Below the pieces are notes generated by a model. The model had not been told where the DNA came from, made no database searches, and saw only the letters and a list, made by a program, of their open reading frames with translations. 64,000 nt of DNA from assembly GCF_001678945.1 (NCBI RefSeq), contig NZ_CP015124.1, positions 3,076,001 through 3,140,000 on the forward strand, read 5' to 3'. The position numbers and the translations under genes were made by a program. Below are positions 25,099 through 34,651 of this stretch, piece by piece (the first letter of the stretch is position 1; each line of letters opens with the position of its first letter). Source of the stretch: Phaeobacter gallaeciensis. Its GTDB lineage: Bacteria; Pseudomonadota; Alphaproteobacteria; Rhodobacterales; Rhodobacteraceae.

Positions 25099-27795
25099 CT
25101 AGCTGTCGCCTGCGTCTTTGGCTGCGGTCTTCTTGCTGGCTGTCTTTTTCGCCGCAGGTTTCTTGGCAGGGGTTTTCTTTGCAGCGGCCTTCTTGGGCGC
25201 GGCCTTTTTCGCCGGGGCTTTCTTCTTGGTCTTGCCCGCTTTGTCGGCGATCAGCTGCACCGCCATTTCCACGGTAACATCCTTGGGCTCTACGTCCTTG
25301 GGCAGGGTGGCGTTTACCTTCTCCCATTTGACGTAAGGCCCATAACGACCGTCCATGATGCTGATGGCGCCGCCGCTTTCGGGGTGTTCGCCCAGTTCCT
25401 TCAGCGGCTTGGCAGCAGCGCGGCGGCCGCGGCCCGGGTTGGCGCGTTTCTCGGCCAGCATTTCCACCGCCCGGTTCATCCCGATTTCAAAGACATCCAG
25501 CGTCTCTTTCAGGTTCACGTAGACCGGTTTTTCTTCATCCGGGCGCTGGTGCATGATGTAAGGACCGAACCGGCCGAGGTTCGAGGCGATCATGCCGCCA
25601 TCGGGGTGTTCCCCAATCTGGCGCGGCAGGGTCAGTAGCGTTACGGCTTGCTCCAGAGTGATCTCGTTCGGGCCCCAGCCCGGCAGATAATCGCGGCCCT
25701 GTTTTGGCAGGGAGGAGCGTGGCGGCTTCTTGTTTTCCGGCGTGGCCTCGCCGCGCTGGACATAGGGGCCAAAGCGGCCGGATTTCAGGTGGATCTCGTC
25801 ACCGTCATCCTCGCCAAGGACCCGCTCATAGCCTTCGGCGCCTTCGCCAGAGATCGGGCGGGTGTAGTTGCATTCCGGGTAGTTGCCGCAGCCAACAAAA
25901 CCGCCGGTGCGCGAAGTCTTCAGGTGCAGCTGGCCCGCGCCGCATTTGGGGCAGATGCGCGGGTCGGTGCCATCTTCGCGCGGCGGGTAGAGCTGCGGCG
26001 CCAGCGCATCGTCCAGCACATCCAGCACCTCGGAGATCCGCAGATCCGATGTCTCGGCAATCGCAGCGGAAAAGTCGCGCCAGAAATTGCTCAGGATGTC
26101 CTTGTAATCGGCCTCACCGGCGCTGACGTCATCCAGCTGTTCCTCCAGCGCTGCGGTGAAATCGTATTCCACGTAGCGTTTGAAGAAGTTCAGTAGGAAT
26201 ATGGTGACGATCCGGCCCTTGTCCTCGGGGAACAGGCGGTTCTTTTCCTTGCGGACGTATTCGCGGTCCTGGATCGTGGTGATCACGCTGGCATAGGTCG
26301 ACGGACGGCCGATGCCCAGTTCTTCCATCTTCTTGACCAGCGTCGCCTCGGTATAACGCGGTGGCGGCTGGGTGTGGTGCTGCAGGCCCAGAACGGCGGC
26401 GTTCTCCGACAGGATCGCGGCGTCCTTGCCTGCTTTTTCTGCCTGCGCTGCCAGCGAGGAGGCAAAGCTGACGTTTTCGCCGTTCATGATTTGCGGCAGG
26501 CGCTTGTCGTCCTCGTCCACCACATCGTCGCGGCCTTCTTCGTAGACGCGCATGAAACCGTCGAACAGCACCACTTGACCAGTGGCGCGCAGCACCACCT
26601 GACCGTCGCCTGATCCGATATCGACGGTGGTGCGCTCCATCCGGGCTCCTTCCATCTGGCAGGCGATCGTGCGCTTCCAGATCAGATCATAAAGCTTGCG
26701 CTGCTCTTCTTCGCTGACCTTCAGGCTTTTTGCATCGCGGCTCATATCCGTGGGGCGGATACATTCGTGCGCTTCCTGGGCGTTCTTGGCCTTGTTCTTG
26801 TAGATGCGCGGCGAGGAGGGCACATAGTCGGCGCCATAGCGGGTTTCGATCTCGGCGCGGGCGGCCTGAACCGCCTCGGGCGCCATGTCGATACCGTCGG
26901 TCCGCATATAGGTGATATAGCCTGCCTCATAAAGCCGCTGCGCCGCGTTCATACACTGGCGTGCACCCATGCCGAACTTGCGGCTGGCTTCCTGCTGCAG
27001 GGTGGAGGTCATGAAGGGCGCCGACGGGTTACGGGAGGCAGGCTTTGCCTCCACCGATTGCACCTTCAGGTCGCGGCTGGAAACTGCTTTGACCGCCAGG
27101 TCTGCGGCAGTGGAGTTGGCGAGGCTGTATTTATCCAGCTTGTCGCCGCCCAGGACCGTCAGGCGTGCTTCGAATTCCTGCCCGCGCGGGGTCGAAAGTT
27201 GCGCCTTCACCGACCAGTATTCGCGCGGATTGAAGGCTTCGATCTCCATCTCGCGCTCAACGATCAGACGCAGGCAGACCGATTGCACACGGCCTGCGGA
27301 CCGTGCGCCGGGCAGTTTGCGCCACAGCACCGGCGACAGGTTGAAGCCCACGAGGTAATCCAGCGCGCGGCGGGCCAGATAGGCCTCGACCAGCGGCATA
27401 TCCACCTGACGCGGGTTTTTCATCGCTTCGGCGACAGCTTCCTTGGTGATCGCGTTGAAGGTCACGCGGCTCACCGGTGTGTCCTTCTTGATCGACCGGC
27501 GCTTGGTCAGCGCTTCCTGCAGGTGCCAGCTGATCGCTTCTCCTTCGCGATCAGGGTCAGTCGCGAGAATCAGGGCGTTGTCTTCTTTCAGAGCGTCGGC
27601 GATGGCCTTGACGTGTTTTCGGCTGTCGTTTCCGACCTCCCATTTCATGTCAAACTCATGCTCGGTATCGACCGACCCATCCTTTGGCGGCAGGTCACGG
27701 ACGTGTCCGTAAGACGCCAGCACAGTGTAGTCAGAGCCCAGGTATTTATTGATTGTTTTGGCCTTGGCCGGGGATTCGACGACAACAACTGGCAT
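25099..27795 (-). CDS. topA: DNA topoisomerase I
   Basis: 898 residues, type IA topoisomerase that relaxes negative supercoils. Toprim motif ATDPDREGEAISWHL, active-site Tyr in GYITYMRTDGIDM, and FEPTGRAG-like VKKMEELGIGRPSTYAS are visible. One four-Cys zinc element (CPKCGAGQLHLKTSR then GCGNYPEC) is followed by repeated GRFGPYVQ/GRFGPYIM/GRYGPYVK elements. The last 50 residues are a Lys/Ala/Pro tail (KKAPAKK type repeats), which is common in high-GC bacteria and probably binds DNA. The ATG at 27795 gives the canonical MPVVVVESPAKAKTI. Confidence 0.97.
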   Translation of the reverse strand: MPVVVVESPAKAKTINKYLGSDYTVLASYGHVRDLPPKDGSVDTEHEFDMKWEVGNDSRKHVKAIADALKEDNALILATDPDREGEAISWHLQEALTKRRSIKKDTPVSRVTFNAITKEAVAEAMKNPRQVDMPLVEAYLARRALDYLVGFNLSPVLWRKLPGARSAGRVQSVCLRLIVEREMEIEAFNPREYWSVKAQLSTPRGQEFEARLTVLGGDKLDKYSLANSTAADLAVKAVSSRDLKVQSVEAKPASRNPSAPFMTSTLQQEASRKFGMGARQCMNAAQRLYEAGYITYMRTDGIDMAPEAVQAARAEIETRYGADYVPSSPRIYKNKAKNAQEAHECIRPTDMSRDAKSLKVSEEEQRKLYDLIWKRTIACQMEGARMERTTVDIGSGDGQVVLRATGQVVLFDGFMRVYEEGRDDVVDEDDKRLPQIMNGENVSFASSLAAQAEKAGKDAAILSENAAVLGLQHHTQPPPRYTEATLVKKMEELGIGRPSTYASVITTIQDREYVRKEKNRLFPEDKGRIVTIFLLNFFKRYVEYDFTAALEEQLDDVSAGEADYKDILSNFWRDFSAAIAETSDLRISEVLDVLDDALAPQLYPPREDGTDPRICPKCGAGQLHLKTSRTGGFVGCGNYPECNYTRPISGEGAEGYERVLGEDDGDEIHLKSGRFGPYVQRGEATPENKKPPRSSLPKQGRDYLPGWGPNEITLEQAVTLLTLPRQIGEHPDGGMIASNLGRFGPYIMHQRPDEEKPVYVNLKETLDVFEIGMNRAVEMLAEKRANPGRGRRAAAKPLKELGEHPESGGAISIMDGRYGPYVKWEKVNATLPKDVEPKDVTVEMAVQLIADKAGKTKKKAPAKKAAPKKAAAKKTPAKKPAAKKTASKKTAAKDAGDS

Positions 27796-27982
27796 GTAAA
27801 TTCAGGACCTCTTGAGGGGCGGATACTGCGCGTTCTATGGCGGGGCAACATGTGGCGCGCAAGGGGAGATTGTCAATCCGTGGGCTTTGGACGCATGCGT
27901 TGCGCTGCCTTTGCACCATGTTTTGCGCCATGTGGGGCAAGCTGTGAGGACCGGGTTGCCGGCCCGGATCGGCTGGCCCACG

Positions 27983-29179
27983 TCATCCTTCGTCCCTTCC
28001 GGGCGGGCGGGACAGCATGCCCCCGGGATGGCGGTCGACTGCGCCATCCAGTTCCAGTTCGGTCAGGACCGACGACAGCTCCTTTGGCGCGACAGAGAGG
28101 TCCTGCAGCAATTGATCCTCCGGCGTGGGAGAGGGGCCAAGACGAGCCAGAACCTGTTGATGCAGCGCGGCTGTTTCGCGCAGGCTTCGCCGTTCGGGAG
28201 GCGGCGGCGGCAGATCCGCGAGGCCTGCGTTGGCAGGTGGCGCGTCAGGCTGATCCGTAGAGCCTGAAAGAGGGGCAGGCTGTTCCACCGGCGGCAGCGC
28301 GGCGATCACGTCTGCGGCATTGCGCACCAATTGCGCCCCGTCGCGGATCAGCATGTTGCAGCCCGAAGCGCGGGCATCGAAGGGATGGCCAGGAACCGCC
28401 AGCACCTCGCGGCCCAGATCTAATGCGTCGCGGGCGGTGATCAGGCTGCCGGATTTGGCTGCGGCCTCGACCACCACAACGGCCTGGGCCAGCCCGGCAA
28501 TGATTCTGTTGCGTTTCGGGAAATGGCGGGCCTGGGGTGCCAGGCCCATGGGTTGTTCGGACAGGATCAGACCTTGCTCGCCGATACTCTTGCCCAGACG
28601 GTTGTTTTCCGAAGGATAAATCACATCAGCGCCGCCTGCCATGACGGCAATGGTGCCGGAGGGCAGGGCGGCAAGATGCGCGGCGGTGTCCACGCCGCGC
28701 GCCAGCCCGGAGACGACCACATATCCTGCGGCACTGAGATCATGCGCCAGTGCCCGCGCCATCCGCGTCCCGAGGGAGGAGGCATTGCGGGCCCCGACGA
28801 TGGCAATCATGGGACGTTGCAGCAAGGACAGGTCGCCAATGGCCCAAAGCGCGGGCGGTGCGTCTTTCAGGTGCGCAAGCGGAGCGGGATATTCAGGATC
28901 CGAAAAGCACAAAAGCCGCGCTTTGGCGGCTTTTGCGACATTTATTTCGGCGTCTACCGCATCGGAAGGGCATATTTCATACCCTTTGAGCCCAGCGGAA
29001 CGTGCCATTTTAGGCAACGCTTCCAGCGCATTCTGCGCTGAACCGTGTTCAGACAGCAGCCGGTAAAATGTAGCCGGACCTACCCGTCTGGAGCGCAAAA
29101 GGCGAAGCCACGAACGCCGGAGATCTTCCGTGGTGGGTGGGAGTGGGGGGTGAGTGGAAGAATATGCTTCTTCAGTCAT
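27983..29179 (-). CDS. dprA: DNA-processing protein DprA
   Basis: 398 residues. A Rossmann-like core has GARNASSLGTRMARALAHDL, GLARGVDTAAHLAALPSGT, PEQPMG-like SEQPMGLAPQARHFPKRNRI and REVLAVPGHPFDARASGCN. It is followed by a Pro-rich linker and a C-terminal winged-helix-like part. DprA loads RecA on incoming single-stranded DNA in natural transformation and, in Rhodobacter, for gene transfer agent DNA. ATG at 29179 has GGAG six bases upstream; a longer frame to 29203 lacks one. It is upstream of topA on the same strand with a 188-base gap. Confidence 0.95.
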   Translation of the reverse strand: MTEEAYSSTHPPLPPTTEDLRRSWLRLLRSRRVGPATFYRLLSEHGSAQNALEALPKMARSAGLKGYEICPSDAVDAEINVAKAAKARLLCFSDPEYPAPLAHLKDAPPALWAIGDLSLLQRPMIAIVGARNASSLGTRMARALAHDLSAAGYVVVSGLARGVDTAAHLAALPSGTIAVMAGGADVIYPSENNRLGKSIGEQGLILSEQPMGLAPQARHFPKRNRIIAGLAQAVVVVEAAAKSGSLITARDALDLGREVLAVPGHPFDARASGCNMLIRDGAQLVRNAADVIAALPPVEQPAPLSGSTDQPDAPPANAGLADLPPPPPERRSLRETAALHQQVLARLGPSPTPEDQLLQDLSVAPKELSSVLTELELDGAVDRHPGGMLSRPPGRDEG

Positions 29180-29209
29180 CCGTTGCTCCGCCTGTTTGCA
29201 CAATTAGAA

Positions 29210-29227
29210 TTAACCTTGACGGGTTAA
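29210..29227. promoter_or_regulatory. Inverted TTAACC repeat upstream of dprA
   Basis: TTAACC (29210-29215), six bases, GGTTAA (29222-29227), 31 bases before the dprA start. TTAACC is a half-site type recognised by CtrA, but CtrA sites are normally direct repeats TTAA-N7-TTAA, so the assignment is only suggestive. Confidence 0.4.
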
Positions 29228-29371
29228 CAGGTGGTGAATGACCCTTAATTTTCCGAAGATTTTCGAATTCTTTGAATAGCTATTTGTTTTTAAATGAAAA
29301 AAGTTGGCGCGATCGCGAATGGCGCCCTCTTCTCGGCGGCAAGACTGATTCAGTTTCTGATACAGTCACGC

Positions 29372-29398
29372 AAAAAAACGGACCGTTGGGTCCGTTTT
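29372..29398 (-). terminator. Intrinsic terminator after tldD
   Basis: On the minus strand ACGGACC-CAAC-GGTCCGT followed by TTTTTT. It lies 39 bases downstream of the tldD stop. The opposite strand has TTTT too, but no gene ends there. Confidence 0.88.
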
Positions 29399-29436
29399 GT
29401 GCTCAACCCAGAAGGGGATGATGGGAGAATCTTTAC

Positions 29437-30858
29437 CTATATTGCGGCCCCGCCAACGGTGAGTCCCCCCATCAGAACAGAGGGTTGGCCGACTCCGACG
29501 GGTACCCATTGGCCTGCTTTACCGCAATTGCCCATGCCGGGATCCAGTTCCATGTCGTTGCCGAGGGCGCGAATCTGCTGCAGCGCGGTGGCACCATCGC
29601 CGATCAGGGTTGCGCCCTTCACCGGTGCGCCGACCTTGCCGTTCTGCACGCGGTAGGCCTCGGTGCAGGAAAACACGAACTTGCCGTTGGTGATGTCTAC
29701 CTGGCCACCGCCGAATCCCACGGCCCAGATCCCGTCCTTGATTCCGGCCACCAGGTCTGCCGGATCGGCATCGCCGCCCATCATATAGGTGTTGGTCATC
29801 CGCGGCATGGGGGCGTGGGCATAGCTTTGCCTGCGTCCGTTGCCGGTGGCCTCAACCCCCATCAGGCGGGCGTTCTGGCGGTCCTGCATAAAGCCAACCA
29901 GAATGCCGTCCTCGATCAGAGTGGTTTTCTGGCTAGGGGTACCTTCATCGTCGACCGTAATCGAGCCGCGCCGATCCGGGATGGTGCCATCGTCAAGCAC
30001 TGTGACTCCCGGGGAGGCGATCCGCTGCCCCATCAGCCCGGCAAAGGCCGAACTGCCCTTGCGGTTGAAATCGCCCTCAAGACCGTGACCGATGGCCTCG
30101 TGCAAGAGGATGCCCGGCCAGCCCGGCCCAAGCACGACTTCCATCTCCCCGGCAGGGGCGGGCACTGCTTTAAGATTGACCAGCGCGATTCGCAGCGCTT
30201 CGCGGGCTTTGGCCTGCCAACTAACGGGATCAATCAACCCGTCCAGACCAACCCGACCACCGCCTCCGGCCGAGCCACTTTCGCGGCGGCCGTCCTGTTC
30301 CACGATCACCGAGACATTGAGCCGGGTCATCGGGCGCACGTCGCGCACCCGCACCCCGTCGGCGCGCAGGATCTCTACCTCTTGCAAGGAGGCCGCCAGC
30401 GTCGCCGAGACCTGAACCACCCGAGGATCCAGATCGCGGGCGAACGCGTCGATCTCGCGCAGGGTCTCGACCTTCACCGGGAAGGGCAGAGCGCTGATCG
30501 GATCGGTGTCGGCGTAAAGATGTCTGTTGGTGGCCGCAGGTGGTTCGGCATAGGTGCCGCCGCCATCGCCCACCGCAAGGCGCGCCGTTTCCGCGGCGCG
30601 GGTCAGAGCGCTGATCGACACGTCGGTGGAATGGGCGTAGCCCGCCACATCCCCATTGACCGCCCGCAAGCCAAAGCCTTCGGAGGCATCGTAACTGGCG
30701 CTGCGCAGCCGCCCGTCATCAAACACCAGCGCCTCCGATTTGCGCCGCTCGGCAAAAATCTCGCCATCGTCGGCCCCTTGAGTGGCGCTGCGCAGCACGC
30801 CAAGCGCCTCATCCTCGGGGAGGCTGGTCTCAAACGGGCGGTAGGCCGTGGTTTCCAT
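29437..30858 (-). CDS. tldD: Metalloprotease TldD
   Basis: 473 residues, peptidase family U62/TldD. The metal site is in LLHEAIGHGLEGDFNRKGSS (HExxxH). Other family segments: GFGLRAVNGDVAGYAHSTDV, and the C-terminal FGGGQVDITNGKFVFSCTEA. TldD with TldE forms a heterodimeric protease that trims unfolded peptides and matures ribosomally made peptides. The tldE gene is not in this window. ATG at 30858 follows GAGGA. An FNR-type site lies 33 bases upstream, shared with coxB on the other side. Confidence 0.95.
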   Translation of the reverse strand: METTAYRPFETSLPEDEALGVLRSATQGADDGEIFAERRKSEALVFDDGRLRSASYDASEGFGLRAVNGDVAGYAHSTDVSISALTRAAETARLAVGDGGGTYAEPPAATNRHLYADTDPISALPFPVKVETLREIDAFARDLDPRVVQVSATLAASLQEVEILRADGVRVRDVRPMTRLNVSVIVEQDGRRESGSAGGGGRVGLDGLIDPVSWQAKAREALRIALVNLKAVPAPAGEMEVVLGPGWPGILLHEAIGHGLEGDFNRKGSSAFAGLMGQRIASPGVTVLDDGTIPDRRGSITVDDEGTPSQKTTLIEDGILVGFMQDRQNARLMGVEATGNGRRQSYAHAPMPRMTNTYMMGGDADPADLVAGIKDGIWAVGFGGGQVDITNGKFVFSCTEAYRVQNGKVGAPVKGATLIGDGATALQQIRALGNDMELDPGMGNCGKAGQWVPVGVGQPSVLMGGLTVGGAAI

Positions 30859-30890
30859 GTCTCAAATCCTCTTCGCGACGGCGGTTTTTT

Positions 30891-30904
30891 TTGATCTAAA
30901 TCAA
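30891..30904. promoter_or_regulatory. FNR/FnrL-type binding site between tldD and coxB
   Basis: TTGAT-CTAA-ATCAA is a perfect match to the FNR consensus dyad. It is 33 bases from the tldD start and 162 bases from the coxB start. An oxygen-sensing FnrL acting here would fit control of an aerobic oxidase operon, or of tldD, or both. Exact promoters were not located. Confidence 0.7.
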
Positions 30905-31065
30905 GAAAGCGACGCTTTGCCGCTCGCCTGCCTCTTTATCTGCACGTTGGAATATGATTTTAAGCAGCGTCAAAGACAACGGGTTCGGTGCGTTTTATGG
31001 AATCAAGCTTTCCAGCGACGTTACCGGTAGCAGCTAATAACGCGATCAAACGATCAGGACACGAT

Positions 31066-31905
31066 ATGAAGAATGCTTTGATGCTTTCGGGCCTTTTCGC
31101 TGGCCTCTCAAGCCTTCCAGCCACAGCGCAAGAAGGTCTTGAATCCATTGGTAAGCCGACCAACGGCGGTCTGGGTTTCCAGCCGGCCGCAACTGAACTG
31201 GCGGAAGGCATTCACATGCTGGACGGGCTGATCCTGGTGATCATCACCGCCATCTGCGTTTTTGTGGCTGGTTTGCTGCTGTTCGCAATCGTTCGCTTCA
31301 ACAAGCGCGCGAACCCCAACGCGGCGCAGTTCACCCACCACACTCCGATCGAAATCGCATGGACCGTGATCCCGATCCTGATCCTGGTTTTCATCGGCTC
31401 CTTCTCGCTGCCGGAACTGTTCCGCCAGCAGGAAATTCCCGAAGCCGACGTCACCATCAAAGTAACCGGCTACCAGTGGTACTGGGGCTATGAATACGTC
31501 GACCACGAGTTTGGCTATGAAAGCTTCCTCCTCGCCAAGGACGAACTGGCCGATTACGGCTATGCCGAGGACGAGTACCTGCTGGCAACCGACACCGCTG
31601 TTGTTGTCCCCGTTGGCAAGACCATCGTGATGCAGGTGACCGGCGCCGACGTGATCCACTCCTGGGCGATGCCTGCCTTCGGCGTGAAGCAGGACGCGGT
31701 TCCCGGCCGTCTGGCTGAACTGTGGTTCAAGCCCACCAAAGAAGGCATCTACTTCGGTCAGTGCTCTGAACTCTGCGGCAAGGACCACGCCTATATGCCG
31801 ATCACTGTAAAAGTGGTCAGCCAGGAAGCCTATGACGCATGGCTGGACGGCGCGATCGAGGAATATGCGGGTCTGCCGCAGTCCTATCAGGTTGCCTCCA
31901 ACTGA
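31066..31905 (+). CDS. coxB: Cytochrome c oxidase subunit II
   Basis: 279 residues. A signal peptide ([15 protein letters not shown]) is followed by two membrane helices (residues about 50-75 and 95-115) and a periplasmic cupredoxin domain. The CuA ligands are visible in [15 protein letters not shown] and in [15 protein letters not shown], and the aromatic electron-entry region is [15 protein letters not shown]. It accepts electrons from cytochrome c in the aa3 oxidase. ATG at 31066 has AGGA upstream. First gene of the oxidase assembly operon; subunit I (ctaD) is not in the window. Confidence 0.96.
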   Translation: MKNALMLSGLFAGLSSLPATAQEGLESIGKPTNGGLGFQPAATELAEGIHMLDGLILVIITAICVFVAGLLLFAIVRFNKRANPNAAQFTHHTPIEIAWTVIPILILVFIGSFSLPELFRQQEIPEADVTIKVTGYQWYWGYEYVDHEFGYESFLLAKDELADYGYAEDEYLLATDTAVVVPVGKTIVMQVTGADVIHSWAMPAFGVKQDAVPGRLAELWFKPTKEGIYFGQCSELCGKDHAYMPITVKVVSQEAYDAWLDGAIEEYAGLPQSYQVASN

Positions 31906-31913
31906 CTAAAGCA

Positions 31914-31934
31914 GGGGCCGGAACGTCCGGCCCC
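31914..31934 (+). other. Perfect GC hairpin between coxB and ctaB
   Basis: GGGGCCGGA-ACG-TCCGGCCCC, a 9-base perfect stem right after coxB, without a T run. It is more likely to stabilise the upstream mRNA or pause transcription than to terminate, since the downstream genes belong to the same pathway. Confidence 0.6.
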
Positions 31935-32032
31935 GAACATGGGCGCGCCGCGATGGTAGCGCCCATAGCACCATCTTAAATGCAACGAGGATGCGCCCGC
32001 GCGGCTATCCTTCAGTGGCCGAAGAGACTGAC

Positions 32033-32974
32033 ATGAGCGACGCAAGCATCAATGCCAGCACCATCCGCGAAGACGAGCCCAGCTTTGGCGATTATTTCGC
32101 CCTGCTGAAGCCGCGCGTGATGTCACTGGTCGTGTTTACGGCCCTCGTCGGCCTGCTGGCTGCTCCGGTTGGTGTCCATCCGGTCATCGGATTTGCCGCG
32201 ATTCTGTTCATTGCCATCGGTGGTGGCGCCTCTGGCGCGCTCAACATGTGGTGGGATGCGGATATCGATCAGGTGATGAAACGTACCAAGTCGCGCCCGA
32301 TTCCCGCAGGCAAGGTCGACAAGGGCGAGGCGCTGAGCCTTGGCTTGGCGCTTTCGGGCCTTTCCTGCATCATGCTGGGACTGGCGACGAACCTCTTTGC
32401 CGGTGCGTTTCTGGCCTTCACTATCTTCTTTTACGTCGTCATCTACACCATGTGGCTGAAGCGGGCGACGCCGCAGAACATCGTCATCGGCGGTGCCGCC
32501 GGGGCCTTCCCGCCGGTGATCGGCTGGATCGCCGCCACCGGCACCATGTCGGTTGAACCCTGGCTGATGTTCGCGCTGACCTTCATGTGGACGCCGCCGC
32601 ACTTCTGGGCGCTGGCGCTGTTCATGCGCTCGGATTACGATGATGCTGGCGTTCCGATGCTGACCGTGACCCACGGTCGCCGCGCCACCCGCGTTCATAT
32701 CCTCGTCTACACCATCCTGCTGGCGGTTCTGGCTGTGGGCACCGGGTTCTCGGGCATCGGTGGTCCGGTCTATCTGGCCGTGGCCGTGGTACTGAACGCG
32801 CTGTTCCTGCACGGCGCCTGGAAGATCTTCCGCCGCGATGAGGACGACAGCGAGGCCGACAATTTCAAGGCTGAGCGCAGCTTCTTCAAGCTGTCGCTGC
32901 TCTACCTCTTTTTGCACTTCGGCGCGATTCTCGTCGAAGCCCTGTTGAAACCCTATGGTCTGGGAGGCTGGTAA
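32033..32974 (+). CDS. ctaB: Protoheme IX farnesyltransferase
   Basis: 313 residues, UbiA-family prenyltransferase with about nine membrane helices. It carries the Asp-rich substrate motif in NMWWDADIDQVMKRTKSRPI and the second region GAFPPVIGWIAATG. It converts heme b to heme O by adding a farnesyl group, the first step to heme A for the aa3 oxidase. ATG at 32033 is preferred because AGAG precedes it at working distance and the frame up to 31991 would start next to GAGG with no spacing. Confidence 0.95.
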   Translation: MSDASINASTIREDEPSFGDYFALLKPRVMSLVVFTALVGLLAAPVGVHPVIGFAAILFIAIGGGASGALNMWWDADIDQVMKRTKSRPIPAGKVDKGEALSLGLALSGLSCIMLGLATNLFAGAFLAFTIFFYVVIYTMWLKRATPQNIVIGGAAGAFPPVIGWIAATGTMSVEPWLMFALTFMWTPPHFWALALFMRSDYDDAGVPMLTVTHGRRATRVHILVYTILLAVLAVGTGFSGIGGPVYLAVAVVLNALFLHGAWKIFRRDEDDSEADNFKAERSFFKLSLLYLFLHFGAILVEALLKPYGLGGW

Positions 32975-32975
32975 T

Positions 32976-33146
32976 ATGGCTTTGCGCAAGGAACATGAAC
33001 TGCACAAACGGCGTCTCGGGCGCAACATGGGCGTTGGCCTGCTGCTGGGCGCCTTTGTGGTGCTGGTTCTGGCTCTGACCATGGTCAAGGTCACCTCGAA
33101 CGGCTTCAAATTCCCCCAGACCCAATCACAGGCGGGGCAGGGCTGA
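32976..33146 (+). CDS. Small single-pass membrane protein of the cytochrome oxidase assembly operon
   Basis: 56 residues: a charged N-terminus (MALRKEHELHKRRLGRNM), one membrane helix (VGLLLGAFVVLVLALTM) and a short polar tail. GGAGG stands eight bases before the ATG at 32976, which is one base after the ctaB stop. Its stop overlaps the ctaG start (TGATG). Small proteins of this place and shape are conserved between ctaB and ctaG in alphaproteobacteria and are taken as oxidase assembly factors; their exact job is not clear to me. Confidence 0.85.
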   Translation: MALRKEHELHKRRLGRNMGVGLLLGAFVVLVLALTMVKVTSNGFKFPQTQSQAGQG

Positions 33147-33733
33147 TGGCGATCAAAGGACCTCAGAAAACGGTTCTGCAACTGGTCGGCGTGGTCGCGC
33201 TGATGGGCGGGCTGTCCTGGGCATCGGTGCCCTTCTATGACTGGTTCTGCCGGGTCACCGGATTTGGCGGCGTCACCGGCGTGGCCGAGCAAGGCGCGGA
33301 TACTGTGCTGGATCAGACCATCACGGTGCGCTTTGACGGTTCCAAGGAACGCGACATGCCCTGGGAGTTCAAACCCGTGCAGCGCGAGATGGAGCTGAAG
33401 ATCGGCGAGACCGGTCTGGCCTTCTACGAAGCATACAATCCAACCGACCACCCCGTCGCGGGGCAGGCAGCGTATAACGTGACGCCTTATTCGGCCGGTG
33501 GCTACTTTGAGAAAATCGCCTGTTTCTGCTTCACAGAGCAGGTGCTGCAACCGGGGGAGCGGGTGCAGATGCCCGTGACCTTCTTTGTGGATCCGGAAAT
33601 CGTCAACGACCGGGACGCAAAATACGTGCATACGATCACGCTTTCGTACACGTTCTATGAAATCGATCTGCCCGAGGGCTATGCCGCTCTCGACACCGGT
33701 GATAAAGCCGGGGCAGGCATAACCACGAACTAG
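33146..33733 (+). CDS. ctaG: Cytochrome c oxidase assembly protein CtaG (Cox11)
   Basis: 195 residues. One N-terminal membrane helix (LQLVGVVALMGGLSWASVPF) anchors a periplasmic immunoglobulin-like domain with the copper-binding motif IACFCFTEQ and the following VQMPVTFFVDPEI. It delivers copper to the CuB centre of subunit I. The gene is coupled to the preceding small membrane protein gene by a one-base overlap and precedes coxC by 23 bases. Confidence 0.95.
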   Translation: MAIKGPQKTVLQLVGVVALMGGLSWASVPFYDWFCRVTGFGGVTGVAEQGADTVLDQTITVRFDGSKERDMPWEFKPVQREMELKIGETGLAFYEAYNPTDHPVAGQAAYNVTPYSAGGYFEKIACFCFTEQVLQPGERVQMPVTFFVDPEIVNDRDAKYVHTITLSYTFYEIDLPEGYAALDTGDKAGAGITTN

Positions 33734-33756
33734 GCCGCTAGGTGAGGGACACTTAA

Positions 33757-34572
33757 ATGGCGCATGCTAAAAATCACGACTTTCATATTCTGCCGCCGTC
33801 GATCTGGCCGTTTCTGGGCTCCGTAGGCGGGTTTGCAATGCTGTTCGGCGCAGTGCTGTGGATGCATGGCATCACGGCATGGCTGTTCTGGGGCGGCCTG
33901 GCGATGGTGCTCTATGTCATGTTCGCCTGGTGGTCCGAAGTGGTGGCCGAAAGCCGTCAGGGCGATCACACCCCGGTGGTCCGCATCGGCCTGCGTTATG
34001 GCTTCATCCTCTTCGTGATGTCCGAGGTGATGTTCTTCTTCGCCTGGTTCTGGTCGTTCTTCAAACACGCCATCTACCCGATGGAAACCTATGTCGGCAC
34101 CTCCTATGTGCAGCCCGACATCTACCCGGTTGACGCCTTCCATCTGCCGCTGATCAACACCCTGGTCCTGCTGCTGTCCGGCTGTGCCGTGACCTGGGCG
34201 CACCACGCACTGGTGCACAACAACGACCGCAAGGCGCTGGTTCAGGGCCTGTCCATCGGTATCGTTCTGGGCCTCTTCTTCACCTTCCTGCAGGGCTATG
34301 AATACGCGCACCTGCTGCACGAAGGCTGGGAATTCGGCGCTGATGAGTTCTACTCGAACTTCTTCATGGCCACCGGTTTCCACGGTTTCCACGTGATCAT
34401 CGGCACCATCTTCCTGACGGTTTGCCTTATCCGTGCGCTGAAAGGTGACTTCACCCCCGAGCAGCACGTCGGTTTCGAGGCCGCTGCCTGGTACTGGCAC
34501 TTCGTTGACGTTGTCTGGCTGTTCCTCTTCGTAGCGGTCTACGTCTGGGGCACCGCGGGTCTGGCGCACTAA
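33757..34572 (+). CDS. coxC: Cytochrome c oxidase subunit III
   Basis: 271 residues with seven membrane helices. Family signatures are [16 protein letters not shown] at the start, [18 protein letters not shown]-like [17 protein letters not shown] with the conserved Glu, [15 protein letters not shown], and the final [15 protein letters not shown]. It binds phospholipid and stabilises the proton-pumping core of the aa3 oxidase. A terminator follows at 34652 before the SURF1 gene. Confidence 0.97.
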   Translation: MAHAKNHDFHILPPSIWPFLGSVGGFAMLFGAVLWMHGITAWLFWGGLAMVLYVMFAWWSEVVAESRQGDHTPVVRIGLRYGFILFVMSEVMFFFAWFWSFFKHAIYPMETYVGTSYVQPDIYPVDAFHLPLINTLVLLLSGCAVTWAHHALVHNNDRKALVQGLSIGIVLGLFFTFLQGYEYAHLLHEGWEFGADEFYSNFFMATGFHGFHVIIGTIFLTVCLIRALKGDFTPEQHVGFEAAAWYWHFVDVVWLFLFVAVYVWGTAGLAH

Positions 34573-34651
34573 GCCGACCCGGGCGACACCGGAAATTGTA
34601 GCGGGTACAGGTTTGTGGTTCCAAAATCCGCAGACAGCCCGTAAGAAACGC

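Noticed and set aside
26767-28260. 497-codon open frame on the plus strand over topA and dprA
   Set aside because: It crosses the topA start and runs into dprA on the opposite strand; both real proteins have full motif sets.
32123-33631. 502-codon open frame on the minus strand across ctaB, the small protein and ctaG
   Set aside because: Antisense to three genes whose products are unmistakable.
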